Shown here: positions 21,784 to 31,813 of the stretch, piece by piece
Numbering within the stretch: position 1 is the first letter of the stretch
Layout: each line of letters starts with the position of its first letter
Assembly: GCA_032718475.1 (NCBI GenBank)
Contig: JAUCBJ010000090.1
Location: forward strand, 18,096 to 82,095
DNA: 64,000 nucleotides
From: Nemertoderma westbladi
Lineage: Eukaryota > Xenacoelomorpha > Nemertodermatida > Nemertodermatidae
Reading direction: 5' to 3'
Translations under genes and position numbers: made by a program
Notes under the pieces: generated by a model
What the model saw: only the letters and a program-made list of their open reading frames with translations
The model's database searches: none
Told to the model about the DNA's origin: nothing

Positions 21784-22968
21784 ATGGACACCCACACAGA
21801 CTCAGAAGCCGACGAGGTACCGAATATCAAGAACATGACCCGTCGACTAGGTGCTCTCAAAGGCGGAGTCACTCGAGCGTATCAGCGTATAGAGAAACAA
21901 GTCAAGAGAGTCGAAACTCCCCTCAACGAGATACAAACTCAGCTTCAGAATATCCGAAGTATCTTACAACGATATGAGAGGATGATACAGGCGTATCAAG
22001 AACTCATTCCCTCCACCGATCAGGTAAACTACCCCAGGTTAGAAGAACATGTTGTACATCTAGATGAGTTCCGCAAACAACACCGGAGGACCCTCAGCCT
22101 TGTGAGAGGCTACGAAGAACAGTACTACAAGAGAGCTGAAAGAACAGACGCAGAATCGGTGCGAACCTCCAGCACCAGGACAGCAATACATCGAAAGAGA
22201 ACGGGGTCCTCTAGGAACCAGCACTCCAGCGCTAGGAGCGCGGTGTCCGGTTCAGCACATAGCTCTCAAGGGGGTCAGCCACTCCGAGACCAGCTACGAG
22301 AACAGAAGGCATTAGCCCTCAAAGCTCGGATGGAAAATGAGTATGTTCAACTGCGTACCGAGCAAGATGTATTAGCAGCCGAAATGCAAAAACGAGAGGC
22401 CGAACAAGAGGCCGAACGGCAGGTCGAACAACGCGAACAGGAGGCTGAACAGCATAGACGAGACGCCAAACAACGTAAACAGGAGGCTGAAAGGCATAGA
22501 CGAGAGGCCGAACGGCAGGCCGAACAACGTGAACGAGAGGCCAAACAACAGGCCGAACAACGTGAACATGAAGCTGAACAACGTAGACGAGAGGCCAAAC
22601 AAGAGATCGTACAACGTAAATGGGAGGCAGAAATGCGTAAACAACACGCCGAGGCCCAAGCGATTCTCATCCACAAAAAGAATGCGGATATTGCGAAACT
22701 CGCGGAATACGAAGCCGCGCTTATAGAACGAGATATTCAAATATACGAGGACTGGGAAAGGGGTATAGACCAGAACTATGAACCAATACCGATACCAGAA
22801 TTAGAGAAGTCATTAACGACACCGGCGGTGAAACCTCCGAAACCCGAGTTCCCGCCTACCATACAGTCTACATTATCGGCACAAGCACCGGTATTCCATC
22901 CCCCACCGGTTACGCTTAAGAATGAGGAACCTTATACCCCCCCCGAGCGTTCCCAAGTACGAGCCTGA
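21784..22968 (+). CDS. Element C Gag N-terminal part (coiled coil)
   Basis: 394 codons from MDTHTDSEADEVPNIKN. Residues about 20-120 are helical (IEKQVKRVETPLNEIQTQLQ). After a Ser/Arg-rich linker, residues 175-300 form a long coiled coil of Glu/Ala/Gln/Arg repeats (QREQEAEQHRRDAKQRKQEA), followed by a Pro-rich tail. It ends in TGA immediately after a C8 run (22937-22944), overlapping the next frame, which holds DUF1759. Either a 1-base slip or programmed recoding at the C-run would join the two. Elements A and B also combine a coiled coil with downstream Gag. Confidence 0.75.
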   Translation: MDTHTDSEADEVPNIKNMTRRLGALKGGVTRAYQRIEKQVKRVETPLNEIQTQLQNIRSILQRYERMIQAYQELIPSTDQVNYPRLEEHVVHLDEFRKQHRRTLSLVRGYEEQYYKRAERTDAESVRTSSTRTAIHRKRTGSSRNQHSSARSAVSGSAHSSQGGQPLRDQLREQKALALKARMENEYVQLRTEQDVLAAEMQKREAEQEAERQVEQREQEAEQHRRDAKQRKQEAERHRREAERQAEQREREAKQQAEQREHEAEQRRREAKQEIVQRKWEAEMRKQHAEAQAILIHKKNADIAKLAEYEAALIERDIQIYEDWERGIDQNYEPIPIPELEKSLTTPAVKPPKPEFPPTIQSTLSAQAPVFHPPPVTLKNEEPYTPPERSQVRA

Positions 22969-23700
22969 AAAGGACTTGGAATGGGTCGCCACTCCCTGCT
23001 CCAACAACCCGTTTACATCCACACCACAAATCCGTAGCCGAGTCATCATTAAAACACCACCTATCATCGATCCATCGTGTATGGGAGAGAGTGCCAATAA
23101 CTATAACCCTCCTAGTCATTCCGGTTCAGACGACATTGGCATTATCCGGGCATTAGAGAACCGACTGGCCATGCCCAAGATGGAGATCCGCACCTTCGAA
23201 GGAGATCCCGTCGATTACCTCAGATTCATGAAACGGTTTTTCGCCCAGATTGGGTCAACGGACATAGCTGATGCACAAAAAATAGTATATTTATCCCAAT
23301 ACCTGGGTGACAAACCACGCCGGATTATCGCATGCTTTGAGGGAGGAGCTCATGAGGCATACTATGACGCATGGAAAACTCTAGATAAAAGATACGGAAA
23401 TATCGGGACTATAATTAATAAAACTCTCGAGAAACTGATACAGGACGCGGGATCTCTAGGGGACCCACAGAATATCCAGGAATTCTCAGATTCCATGAAG
23501 GATGCCTACTATACTCTAAAACCATTAAATAAGGAGGAACAAGTAAACAACATTCTAAACCTCCGACAGATCGCCCGAAAGTTCCCCGGATGGCTGCAAA
23601 GTAAGTGGGCCTATAAATGCGTAGATCTCCGGCGTAGACACCCAGATCGAGATCCCAGATTCAAGATCGAGATCGAGATTCCTGGATGATATCTCCGAAG
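22922..23700 (+). CDS. Element C Gag DUF1759 capsid-like domain
   Basis: 256-codon frame in +1 relative to the coiled-coil Gag. Core DUF1759 features run from residue 80: LAMPKMEIRTFEGDPVDYLR, a helical region with YLSQYLGDKPRRII, YYDAWKTLDKRYGN, and FPGWLQSKWAY, as in BEL/Pao capsids. It ends within a short AGATCG microsatellite (about 23646-23675), where a frame change leads into the zinc-knuckle and protease frame starting at 23703. It holds one copy of the LTR-derived motif TACGAGCCTGAAAAGGAC at 22958. Confidence 0.85.
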
Positions 23701-23702
23701 CC

Positions 23703-25583
23703 ATGAATGACTCGATGTTCTCGAAACAAAGTCTCGCCAAGTTAGACGGATTAGAGAGCAACTCCAGGAGCAAGACGCCCACTCAGAAACCGAGATTCCG
23801 TCTCCTTCCGGTGAGTACAATGGCCATCACCATGGCTGAGGATTCCGACGACGAAGACTACGAGGAACCGACATCAGCCGAGGAATGGGCGTGTTATCTT
23901 GCGAATTGGGCACCCGAAAGGGAAGGCATCACAAACTCCCTTCTCTGTCTCTTCTGTGGAGAGAAACATAAAGTGGAATTCTGCAGGAAGTTCCAGTTTG
24001 CCGAACTCGTCCCACGCTTCGAGGCGATCATGAAACACCGAGGATGCTTCCGGTGTCTTGGAACAGGTCACTATGTTCGGGATTGCGACCAAAGATCGTG
24101 CTGTACGGTTTGTAATGACCTATGTCATCACACACTCCTCCACATCCCCGCGAACTTTGACTTCACCACCCTCCCATTTCGGATTGAAGCCAAACGAAGA
24201 GGAGAAACGAACCACGTTTCTAAAGGAACCCGGACGACCCAACGGAGAGAAACCAACCCGTTTAAAACCTCCACCGATGCATCACAAGTGACAAATATCT
24301 CAGCCACGATCAACCTTATAAATCGCCGTTACATGGTCTTCACCAAAGTAATCCCAGTTAGAATTCAAGGGGTCGGGAAATCATTGACAACGCTCGCATT
24401 CCTTGATAACGGGTCGGACGGAACCATCATCGACCGAGATTTCCTCGAGCAACTCGGCCTAGATTATGAACCTTGCAAACGGCCCATACAAACGATCACC
24501 GACCACAGAGAAGTAGAATCCGGGGAGGTGCAGCTCCAGATGGAAGGAGTAATGAAGGGCTACGAGACGGTTAAGCTGACAATCAAGAACGCCTTGGTAC
24601 ACACCGATCTCCGAGTGCGGTTCCGACAATCAGCCGAATACGCCCCTCTCATACAGTTAGACCGGGAAGATGTAGACCTAAGGTGCCTGCCGTTGGACGT
24701 AAACCGCATCACCCTATTGATCGGACTTGACACACCGGAATTACACATACCCTCCGGAGACGTCGCCCGATCTATAAAGCAGGATGACGGCTTTTACGCT
24801 GAACGAACAATAATGGGATGGACACTCTGCGGCATCAAGGAAGAGACTACAGACACCTATACATACCTTCCTAAATGTCAGATTAAAGAGAATGCAACCT
24901 CCGTGGGTTATTGTTCAGCTACAGACATTGACGAGGATTTGTTTCTTGAGACCGAGAAAACCCAGCAAGAGATGACTAAATACTTTAATCTAGAGACTCA
25001 AGAGTTCGCTGAAAAGGACGAAAACCCGTCCGAGGAGGATCAATATTGTATTGACGTCCTTGACCAGGCCACGTTCAAAGACGGACACTGGTGTTCACCC
25101 ATGCTATGGAAGGACCCAAATAAACCAATGGCGAATAACGCCAACATGGCCCTTAGGCGACATGAAGGGATCATACGCCGGCTGAATGACCAACCCGAGA
25201 TAAAGGAGAAATATAATAATGTAATCAAAGGATATCTTGAAGATGGATTAGCAGAAATGGTACCCCGGAATGAACTGCAAGGGGGTAAAAGAACATATTA
25301 TCTCCCAACCCACTATGTGGTAGAAGCCCGGAAGGGTGGTAAAATCCGAGTAGTCAATGATGCCGCCGCTATGTATCAAGGCAAATCCCTGAACAGCCAG
25401 CTTTACACGGGGCCCAACATATACAGTACACTCATTGGCATGTTGATCAGGTTCAGGGAAAACCAGATAGCATTCACCTGCGACATTAAAGCGATGTTTC
25501 ACCAGGTCCGTACGCTACCAAGAGACTCAGACTGTCTGCGTATATTATGGACGGATAAAAGGAGATTAGTCAACTTACATTGA
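23703..25583 (+). CDS. Element C Gag zinc knuckles, A17 protease and RT N-terminus
   Basis: 626 codons. Residues about 80-145 carry the BEL-type Cys/His knuckles (CLFCGEKHKVEFCRKF, CFRCLGTGHYVRDC, CCTVCNDLCHHTLLH). From about 210 comes the DUF1758 protease with LAFLDNGSDGTIID (DNG in place of DTG/DSG) and ERTIMGWTLCG. The RT fingers and palm begin about 440 (YLPTHYVVEARKGGKIRVVND, SLNSQLYTGPN, FTCDIKAMFHQV with the first catalytic Asp). A frameshift at an A-run near 25557 ends the frame at 25583. Polyprotein processing by the protease would be expected. Confidence 0.85.
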   Translation: MNDSMFSKQSLAKLDGLESNSRSKTPTQKPRFRLLPVSTMAITMAEDSDDEDYEEPTSAEEWACYLANWAPEREGITNSLLCLFCGEKHKVEFCRKFQFAELVPRFEAIMKHRGCFRCLGTGHYVRDCDQRSCCTVCNDLCHHTLLHIPANFDFTTLPFRIEAKRRGETNHVSKGTRTTQRRETNPFKTSTDASQVTNISATINLINRRYMVFTKVIPVRIQGVGKSLTTLAFLDNGSDGTIIDRDFLEQLGLDYEPCKRPIQTITDHREVESGEVQLQMEGVMKGYETVKLTIKNALVHTDLRVRFRQSAEYAPLIQLDREDVDLRCLPLDVNRITLLIGLDTPELHIPSGDVARSIKQDDGFYAERTIMGWTLCGIKEETTDTYTYLPKCQIKENATSVGYCSATDIDEDLFLETEKTQQEMTKYFNLETQEFAEKDENPSEEDQYCIDVLDQATFKDGHWCSPMLWKDPNKPMANNANMALRRHEGIIRRLNDQPEIKEKYNNVIKGYLEDGLAEMVPRNELQGGKRTYYLPTHYVVEARKGGKIRVVNDAAAMYQGKSLNSQLYTGPNIYSTLIGMLIRFRENQIAFTCDIKAMFHQVRTLPRDSDCLRILWTDKRRLVNLH

Positions 25584-26542
25584 AGGATGTAGACGTAATG
25601 CGCATGATCGTCAGGATCTTCGGCGCTATGGACTCGCCGGTAGCATGTAGTGACATGTTGAAGAAAACGGCAACTATGTGCGAAAACGAGTTCCCTCCAA
25701 CCGTCATAGAAACCATCCGATGATGCTTCTACGTGGACGACGGATGCGCTGGCGCAGATAATGTTGACGAGGCATATCAGCTAGCAATGGGGATGGTGGA
25801 ATGTCTAAGGAAAGGAAGTTTTCCTCTCGTGAAGTTCAGATCCCACGACAAAAAACTTATGGAAAGGTTTCTGGAAGAAATCCGACTGGACAATAATAAA
25901 ATGTATTCCGAGGATGTGGAACACCGTGTACTTGGCATTGAATCAGATGAATTCATTTTCAAATATAACCCCCTACCCAAGCCTATGACGAAAAGGGGAT
26001 GTTTGTCAATAAAAAGCGCAATATTCGACCCACTAAACTTCATATCTCCGGTAACCTTGGCCGGAATGAATCTAATTAAGGAAATGTGGATAGAAGGACT
26101 GGGATGGGATGAAGAACACCCCCCACACATCAGTGTCAAATGGAGAAAGTGGACGGAACAGCTCGAACACCTACATCTTATGCGGATCCCTCGACCGTTC
26201 TTCCTCGATAAACTACCCACCGATATCTTCCAGCTCCATACTTTCTCGGATGCTTCGAATACCAGAATCGGCGTAGTCACTTTCTTAAGAAGACTAAGTA
26301 ACGATGGAAACGGCGATACGAGCTTCTTATTTTCTAAAGCTAAGACGGTATCCGGGGAATTCGTAGCAACGATTCCGAGACTTGAGCTACAGGCCGCGGT
26401 TTGGGCAGTGAGACAGAACCGCAGGGTCATGCAGAACATACGAATCCCCATCGAATCTCAACACTTCTGGGTCGATTCGAGTATCGTTCTCTACTATCTC
26501 CACTCTCCATCACGGCGTCACACCACGTTTGTAGCAAACTGA
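25584..26542 (+). pseudogene. Element C RT palm and start of RNase H
   Basis: The RT continues in another frame (LKDVDVMRMIVRIFGAMDSP). One TGA at 25721-25726 precedes CFYVDDGCAGA, the YVDD catalytic box at 25727-25745. The frame runs through the Peptidase_A17-associated region (SIKSAIFDPLNFISPVTLAG) and an RNase H-like segment (HTFSDASNTRIGVVTF, PRLELQAAVWAV, FWVDSSIVLYYL, the D-E-D set). It stops at a TGA at 26540, after which the same frame continues; a CGA codon would fit family sequence. Confidence 0.8.
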
Positions 26543-27880
26543 GCCACGGAGATAAAACAGTGGTGTACCGGCCGAGAACAGTGGCACCATGTGAACGGGA
26601 AAGAAAATCCAGCGGACTTATCAAGCCGAGGCGCCACCCCAAAACAACTCAGCAAAAGTAAACTCTGGCTTACAGGCCCGGAATTCCTACAGCAGCCACA
26701 ATTAACATGGAGTACCCGATTCGATCCCAAACTCGATAGTGGAAAATACTCCGAGGACGACAAGGAGATCCGTAAAGTCCATAGAAGCAACGCAGTGGAA
26801 ATCTATAGTTGTCTGACCGAGCCTGCAAAGGACTCGGGCAGGCACTATAACGTTGCGACGATCACTCAACCAGCGGCGTCTTTACACCTGTTGATCGAGC
26901 AAACTTCATCAATGAGACGGCTCATCCACCACGTTATAACCCTTCGCAACTTCTTACGGTGGAAAGACAACAAACCGATAGTTAAACGGAGTATACAAGA
27001 ACTCATTATCGCGGAGAAGTGTATTGTTGGATATGTCCAGAGAGAAAGTTTCCCCGATGAGTGGGAACAACTTAGTGCGGGCAAGACCCTGAAACCGGAC
27101 AGCCCAGTCTACCAATTGAGACCAATGATGGGAGAGGACGGACTGATTCGACAGAATACCCGGATGGCAAACGCCCCGGTTGAATACGAGGTTAAATACC
27201 CAGCGCTTCTGCCCGGAACGTCGACACTAGCCAAGCTATTAATTCAACAGTGTCACGAGGAAAACCACCATGCGGGACAGAACTGGATTATAGCTAATAT
27301 AAGACAAAGATATTGGATCACCCACATCCAGCCACTGATCCGGAAAGTGTTAAAACGTTGCTTTCCCTGCAGAAGATATCTAGCGCCACCACTCACACAA
27401 AAGATGGCCGACTTACCAGCCACACGTCTACAGTCCGATTCCCCACCGTTCTATGTAACCGGAATAGACTGTTTCGGACCATTTACGGTCATCGAGCGAC
27501 GATCCAACATCAAATGCTGGGGAGCCATATTTACCTGCCTTAGGTCTAGGGCAATCTACCTAGACATCGTGGTGAACCTTACGCAACACACATTCATCAA
27601 CGCCCTGCGTCGGTTCGTGGCGAACAATGGGACATGCCGTCATATGTACTCCGATAATGGTACAAACTTTGTGGGAGGAGAAAGAGAACTTAGAGAGGCG
27701 ATCGAGGGATGGTTTACCGAGGACACCGCATCCCAAGTCTGGAGGGACCACCATATACAGTGGCACTTCCAAACACCCTTAGCACCCCATACGAGCGGGG
27801 TATGGGAGAAGCTAATCGACTTAGTAAAACGGTCCATGCGCGTCGCATTAGGAGACACCCAGGTAACCCATTCCGGGTAA
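26543..27880 (+). CDS. Element C RNase H tail and integrase
   Basis: In frame with the previous segment. ENPADLSSRGATPKQL marks the end of RNase H. The integrase zinc-binding domain has HEENHHAGQNWIIANIRQRY and CFPCRR. The catalytic core shows the DDE triad: Asp in VTGIDCFGPF, Asp in MYSDNGTNFVGG, Glu in TSGVWEKLIDLVKRS, all present. It would cut and join element cDNA to host DNA. The frame runs off at 27880 through a frameshift near 27860. Confidence 0.85.
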   Translation, partial: ATEIKQWCTGREQWHHVNGKENPADLSSRGATPKQLSKSKLWLTGPEFLQQPQLTWSTRFDPKLDSGKYSEDDKEIRKVHRSNAVEIYSCLTEPAKDSGRHYNVATITQPAASLHLLIEQTSSMRRLIHHVITLRNFLRWKDNKPIVKRSIQELIIAEKCIVGYVQRESFPDEWEQLSAGKTLKPDSPVYQLRPMMGEDGLIRQNTRMANAPVEYEVKYPALLPGTSTLAKLLIQQCHEENHHAGQNWIIANIRQRYWITHIQPLIRKVLKRCFPCRRYLAPPLTQKMADLPATRLQSDSPPFYVTGIDCFGPFTVIERRSNIKCWGAIFTCLRSRAIYLDIVVNLTQHTFINALRRFVANNGTCRHMYSDNGTNFVGGERELREAIEGWFTEDTASQVWRDHHIQWHFQTPLAPHTSGVWEKLIDLVKRSMRVALGDTQVTHSG

Positions 27881-28428
27881 TCCGCACAACGTTCTGCGAG
27901 ATCACGGCTACCCTGAACAACCGGCCCATTGTCCCTATCCGCGACGACCCCATGGATTTGGAGCCCCTCACTCCTAACCACCTACTGGGAAGACCCAAAA
28001 CCCATATTCTCCCAGAGACGATGTTTCCGGATCCCAACGATATCGCGAGACATACAAATTGGAAGAAGGCCCAAGCATTGGCAGCGCATTGGTGGAGAAT
28101 CTGGGCCCAGGAGTACCTCATAACCCTCCGGACCAGGAGGAAGTGGAACAACACCTACAGGAATGTCGCCGTTGGCGACATGGTGCTGGTGAAAGAAGAT
28201 CTCAAAGACCGCGTCCACTGGCCTGTGGCGCGAGTCGCGGCAATACACCCGAGCAAAGACGGATTTGCGAGGACTGTGACGATACGAACGGCAAAGGGCC
28301 ACTGCCAACGCCCTATCCAGAGGCTGTGCCTTCTTGAAGGCAATGACAGCGGTGACTCTATGAGAGGTGATAAGTTCCCTACTCAGGATCCTGCTGCAGA
28401 CATTGGTGACAATTATAAACCCGTTTAA
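27840..28428 (+). CDS. Element C integrase C-terminus (DUF5641-like)
   Basis: Resumes in another frame at NPFRVIRTTFCEITATLNNR, then the BEL/Pao C-terminal domain: LTPNHLLGRPKTHILPE, WRIWAQEYLITLRTRRKW, and VAVGDMVLVKEDLKDRVHW, ending IQRLCLLEGND. The beta-barrel part probably contacts DNA. It stops at 28428, the end of pol. Confidence 0.8.
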
Positions 28429-29663
28429 ACCCTTCTCATCCTGTTGACAAACTCCTGATGAAAATGGACCCCCCTTAAACCAACTGTAACCACGCAATGG
28501 TATTTGTGTTTCCTTGTGTGCTATGTGGAGTCCAGCGTCACCCTGCAGATGTTTCGACTGACGCAGGGTCGTTTATGTATTGTTTACCCTGATTTTGGTC
28601 ATCGGGACCAACGATATTGGATTATTGGAAATGGTAAAGATTTGAAGTGGAATTCATTGTATCCATTGTAGTATGTTATGTTGTCAGTTGCGTGCGCAGT
28701 TCGGGGCGTAGGCGGTGTAACTAGTCCAGCTGTAGATCCCGGATTGCCGCGCAACACCCCCTCTATCCCGTTATTCTGGTGGATCCATGGTGCATCCACA
28801 TGACTTCGACGATAGAGGGTTTTATGTTTCTCAGTCGCGTTATTCTGGTTGGACCGTTGCGTGGATTTTGGGGCATAGGCGGTGTAACTAGTCCAGCTGT
28901 AGATCCCAGAATGTTGCGTAACCCTATCCCACATGACTTCGTCGATTGAGCTTTATGTTGTTGGGAGTGTTATTCTGGTGGGTCCCTGGTGCATTCCACG
29001 TGACTTCACTTCCAGCGTCTTCATTGTCCGTTACGTGTGCAGTTTGGGGCGTAGGCGGTGTAACTAGCCCAGCTGTAGATCCCAGATTGTCGCGTAACAC
29101 CACTTCCACAACGAAAATTTCCCAAAGAAGATGATTGAATGTAGTTGGAAAAGATGAAAAGAAACAGACGACATTACTATAAACTGAATGTGACGCGTAT
29201 GATGATGAAAATGAAATGATGCGCACCCTGGTGCTGCGCTTATAACAAATGATGATAGCCTGGGGGCTATAACCCCAATGATGATATGGAAATAAATGAA
29301 ATGTGTAATAAATGATGAAATGGTGGAACTAAATGATGAAATGTGTTGAAATAAATGAAATGTACAATGAATAATAATGAGAAATGAAAAAAGAATGTAT
29401 AAAAAAAAATGTATAAAATATAAAAGAAAAGAATTGGAAAAAAGAAGAGGACATAAAAAGTCAAAACTGGTTGGATATTAATGTATAGCTATAGTAACTG
29501 TAAATGCTGAATGTATTAGCAATAAGATGGTAGATGCCTATTTAGCAATGTTATTTAATAAACTGAATTAAAAATAAACTGAATTATTCTGCAATCACTA
29601 TAGTATCAGACTTTCTGGATTTATAATTAACTGATATAAATTTGCAACGGACATAATTTAAAT
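28429..29663 (+). other. Element C intergenic region with three long repeats
   Basis: Non-coding stretch between pol and ORF3. A roughly 72-bp unit (GGCGTAGGCGGTGTAACTAG, then CCAGCTGTAGATCCC) occurs at 28687-28757, 28855-28924 and 29029-29101. Copies are spaced about 170 bp apart, with a second shared phrase, ATTCTGGTGGRTCC, between them. From 29265 the sequence is AT-rich (many AAATGATGAAATG units) and could hold the leader or a splice acceptor for ORF3. Confidence 0.7.
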
Positions 29664-31484
29664 ATGGACCCAAATCGCCAAATTATCGGCGAATTACGTC
29701 ATACGATAGATCTACTGGAATATCCACAACCTGGATCCCTTAACTTTGATACAAATTGGAGCACCCTGATAAATGAGAATGTGCGAGTCGTCAAATTCTC
29801 CGGGCGAGAGGGACAGGATTCCCGGAATCTACAAGCCCTCCGGTTAGCCGATGCTAGTACGAGCCTGAAAAGAACTCGGAACGCAAAGGCTACCGGAGGG
29901 GATGCATTGTCGTACTGGGATACGTTCCGGCAAAGCGTCTACAAATCCCGATGTTTGATATACGACAACGAGGGAAACGCGACGCCCACCTCGAAAGCGA
30001 TGACGTTGGCGCGATGTCAAAGTTTCATTGATGACAAGAGTATGTACCTCGCCCACTGGGGAAACCTAGCGGAGTGTACGGCGACGCTACGAGAGGAACG
30101 TATATTGGTTATCCAGAATCGCGACGACTACCAGGAGAAGTACGGGACGAAAGAATACGGTCGATCCTTGGTCGTCGTCCTCGGAACCCTGGATGGTTTG
30201 GTATTGGTGTGTCGAATATTTCCGACACCCAGACAGGAGGTACGGACAGCCGGAGCTATCTGGCTACTACCTCCGGAGATCCGAAAGATCCTCTTCGACT
30301 TCGACGTCATTAAAATCGGGTCGGATATAAAGGCGGACGTCCGAAACGACTACGCGAATGCTCCTTTCGGAAGAGACCGTAGAGATGATCTCAACGCCAT
30401 TAGCCATTGCGTCGACACCCAGACTCTATTAGCCTGGCTACGATCCGCCGAATTCATGCGAGGATTCCGGGAGGTGAGACAGACGAAATCCGGTATCGGC
30501 TACCTTGCAGTGCTAAACGGCGGCGTCGATTTTAAACCTCAGAAATTCCAGGACTATAATAAGATATATGGTGGATACACGGGATTGGAAATAAAGAGCG
30601 AGCGAGAGGGTCGATGGAAGGACGTTGACAGGAAGTGGACGATACATCAAAGGTGGGAAAATCCGGACCGACGGAACTACATCTACGTCATTATGGAGTC
30701 CTACACCGTCGCTAAGTTCATATGTAAAACTCTCGATAACCTCATTACGGTGGTTCCTCGTTCCTTTATCGACTACGACTGGAATGAAGTTATCAGCCAC
30801 GCCTACAAAGCGGTCGAGAATACTACACCGGGAGAGACAAAAACGCTCACCGTTATCGACTCCTGGGATGAGAACGGACCTTTCGACATCCCTACGATTA
30901 CCGATCTCCTCGGTGCGGAGGAGCCTCTGATTTCCTTGGAAGGGGAAGAACTATGGCTACAGGAAGGCGTTCTACTGTCCACCCCAAATCGACCACTCGA
31001 GCCAGAAGCCGCGTACGAACTGGCCGCCAAACGGGTTGCCTCGGCCGAACCTGCGACGGAAGCAGGTGCTTCCACCCCACTCGGCTCCGGTAGCCCTGCG
31101 AGGGAGTTAGTTACTACCTCCACGTTGAGCGACTTCGGCGACATATGCCAGAGGTTATCCCCATATCCTTTCCCGGGTGGCGAAGACTGGTCTTCGGAGA
31201 TTCCGAGTACCAGCACTCAACGGACCCGCTCAGCGATACTGGTCGAGAAGGGTCCCAGCGCTGCGCCGACTCCCAAAGATCTCCTCGGAATCCCTCCGTC
31301 GAAAACCCCGGCACCTCTTCACCGACCAGCGGTGACAACTACCCCCTCCGTTCCACAGGATACTATGCGACTAACCCGATGGTACGCCGAGCAAACCGAA
31401 TGGATCCACCGCCAGAAACGGTCGTCCGTGATGAGGCCGGTGGGACATAAAGAAGGTTATCGGAGCGAGAACCTACTACGCTAA
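29664..31484 (+). CDS. Element C ORF3: degenerate RNase D/WRN-like exonuclease fold
   Basis: 606 intact codons from MDPNRQIIGELRHT, in the position where retroviruses carry env, but with no signal peptide or membrane helix. Residues about 145-360 resemble the DEDDy 3'-5' exonuclease fold: SLVVVLGTLDGLVLVCRI (strand pair), LLPPEIRKILFDFDVIKIGS then DIKADV (Exo II with its Asp), VDTQTLLAWL, and WENPDRRNYIYVIMESYTVA (an Exo III-like Tyr with Glu in the Asp position). The Exo I DxE is not evident (VIQNRDDY lies there), so it may be inactive. Residues 430-606 are Pro/Ser/Thr-rich and probably disordered. This assignment is inference from motif order; no homologue is asserted. Confidence 0.5.
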   Translation: MDPNRQIIGELRHTIDLLEYPQPGSLNFDTNWSTLINENVRVVKFSGREGQDSRNLQALRLADASTSLKRTRNAKATGGDALSYWDTFRQSVYKSRCLIYDNEGNATPTSKAMTLARCQSFIDDKSMYLAHWGNLAECTATLREERILVIQNRDDYQEKYGTKEYGRSLVVVLGTLDGLVLVCRIFPTPRQEVRTAGAIWLLPPEIRKILFDFDVIKIGSDIKADVRNDYANAPFGRDRRDDLNAISHCVDTQTLLAWLRSAEFMRGFREVRQTKSGIGYLAVLNGGVDFKPQKFQDYNKIYGGYTGLEIKSEREGRWKDVDRKWTIHQRWENPDRRNYIYVIMESYTVAKFICKTLDNLITVVPRSFIDYDWNEVISHAYKAVENTTPGETKTLTVIDSWDENGPFDIPTITDLLGAEEPLISLEGEELWLQEGVLLSTPNRPLEPEAAYELAAKRVASAEPATEAGASTPLGSGSPARELVTTSTLSDFGDICQRLSPYPFPGGEDWSSEIPSTSTQRTRSAILVEKGPSAAPTPKDLLGIPPSKTPAPLHRPAVTTTPSVPQDTMRLTRWYAEQTEWIHRQKRSSVMRPVGHKEGYRSENLLR

Positions 31485-31790
31485 AGCCCAGCCTTTTGCG
31501 GGCTACCAGCCACAGCGAATATTCAAAAGAGCGACCGACGACTCGAGTATTACGTCGGCGTCCCGATCCCGATCTTCTTCGGTCGGGAGATGCAGTTAGA
31601 GATATGCGCAGACTGCGGTTCGGAGCAGTGCCCACGCGGCAGACGAAATCGAGTAACCGACTCGTGCCTAAAAGCTCCTCGGGATTCTGTATTGTCCATA
31701 CTGCGCGACATCGGGACACGACGTCTCAGTTCCGTTGACGGAACTGAGGTTTCCGTGGACATTCCGCTAGCCCCCGCTGCAATATAAAAT
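31485..31790 (+). pseudogene. Element C ORF3 C-terminal extension, Cys-rich
   Basis: After the ORF3 stop, protein-like sequence continues in shifted frames: KAQPFAGYQPQRIFKRATDD in +1, then, back in the ORF3 frame from about 31545, YYVGVPIPIFFGREMQLEIC followed by ADCGSEQCPRGRRNRVTDSC. The four Cys within about 22 residues could bind zinc. Two compensating indels (about 31460 and 31545) would make this the native C-terminus of ORF3. It ends in TAA near 31787. Confidence 0.45.
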
Positions 31791-31813
31791 GTCCCACAAA
31801 GGACGTTACCACT

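Noticed and set aside
22347-22740. Cys/Ser/Leu/Phe-rich minus-strand frames
   Set aside because: Antisense shadow of the coiled-coil repeats of element C Gag.
27714-28497. Minus-strand frames opposite the integrase end
   Set aside because: Shadows of the plus-strand integrase and DUF5641-like coding region.
29664-31484. ORF3 of element C as an envelope gene
   Set aside because: It lies where env would be, but there is no signal peptide, fusion peptide or membrane anchor, and the motif order fits an exonuclease-type fold better.
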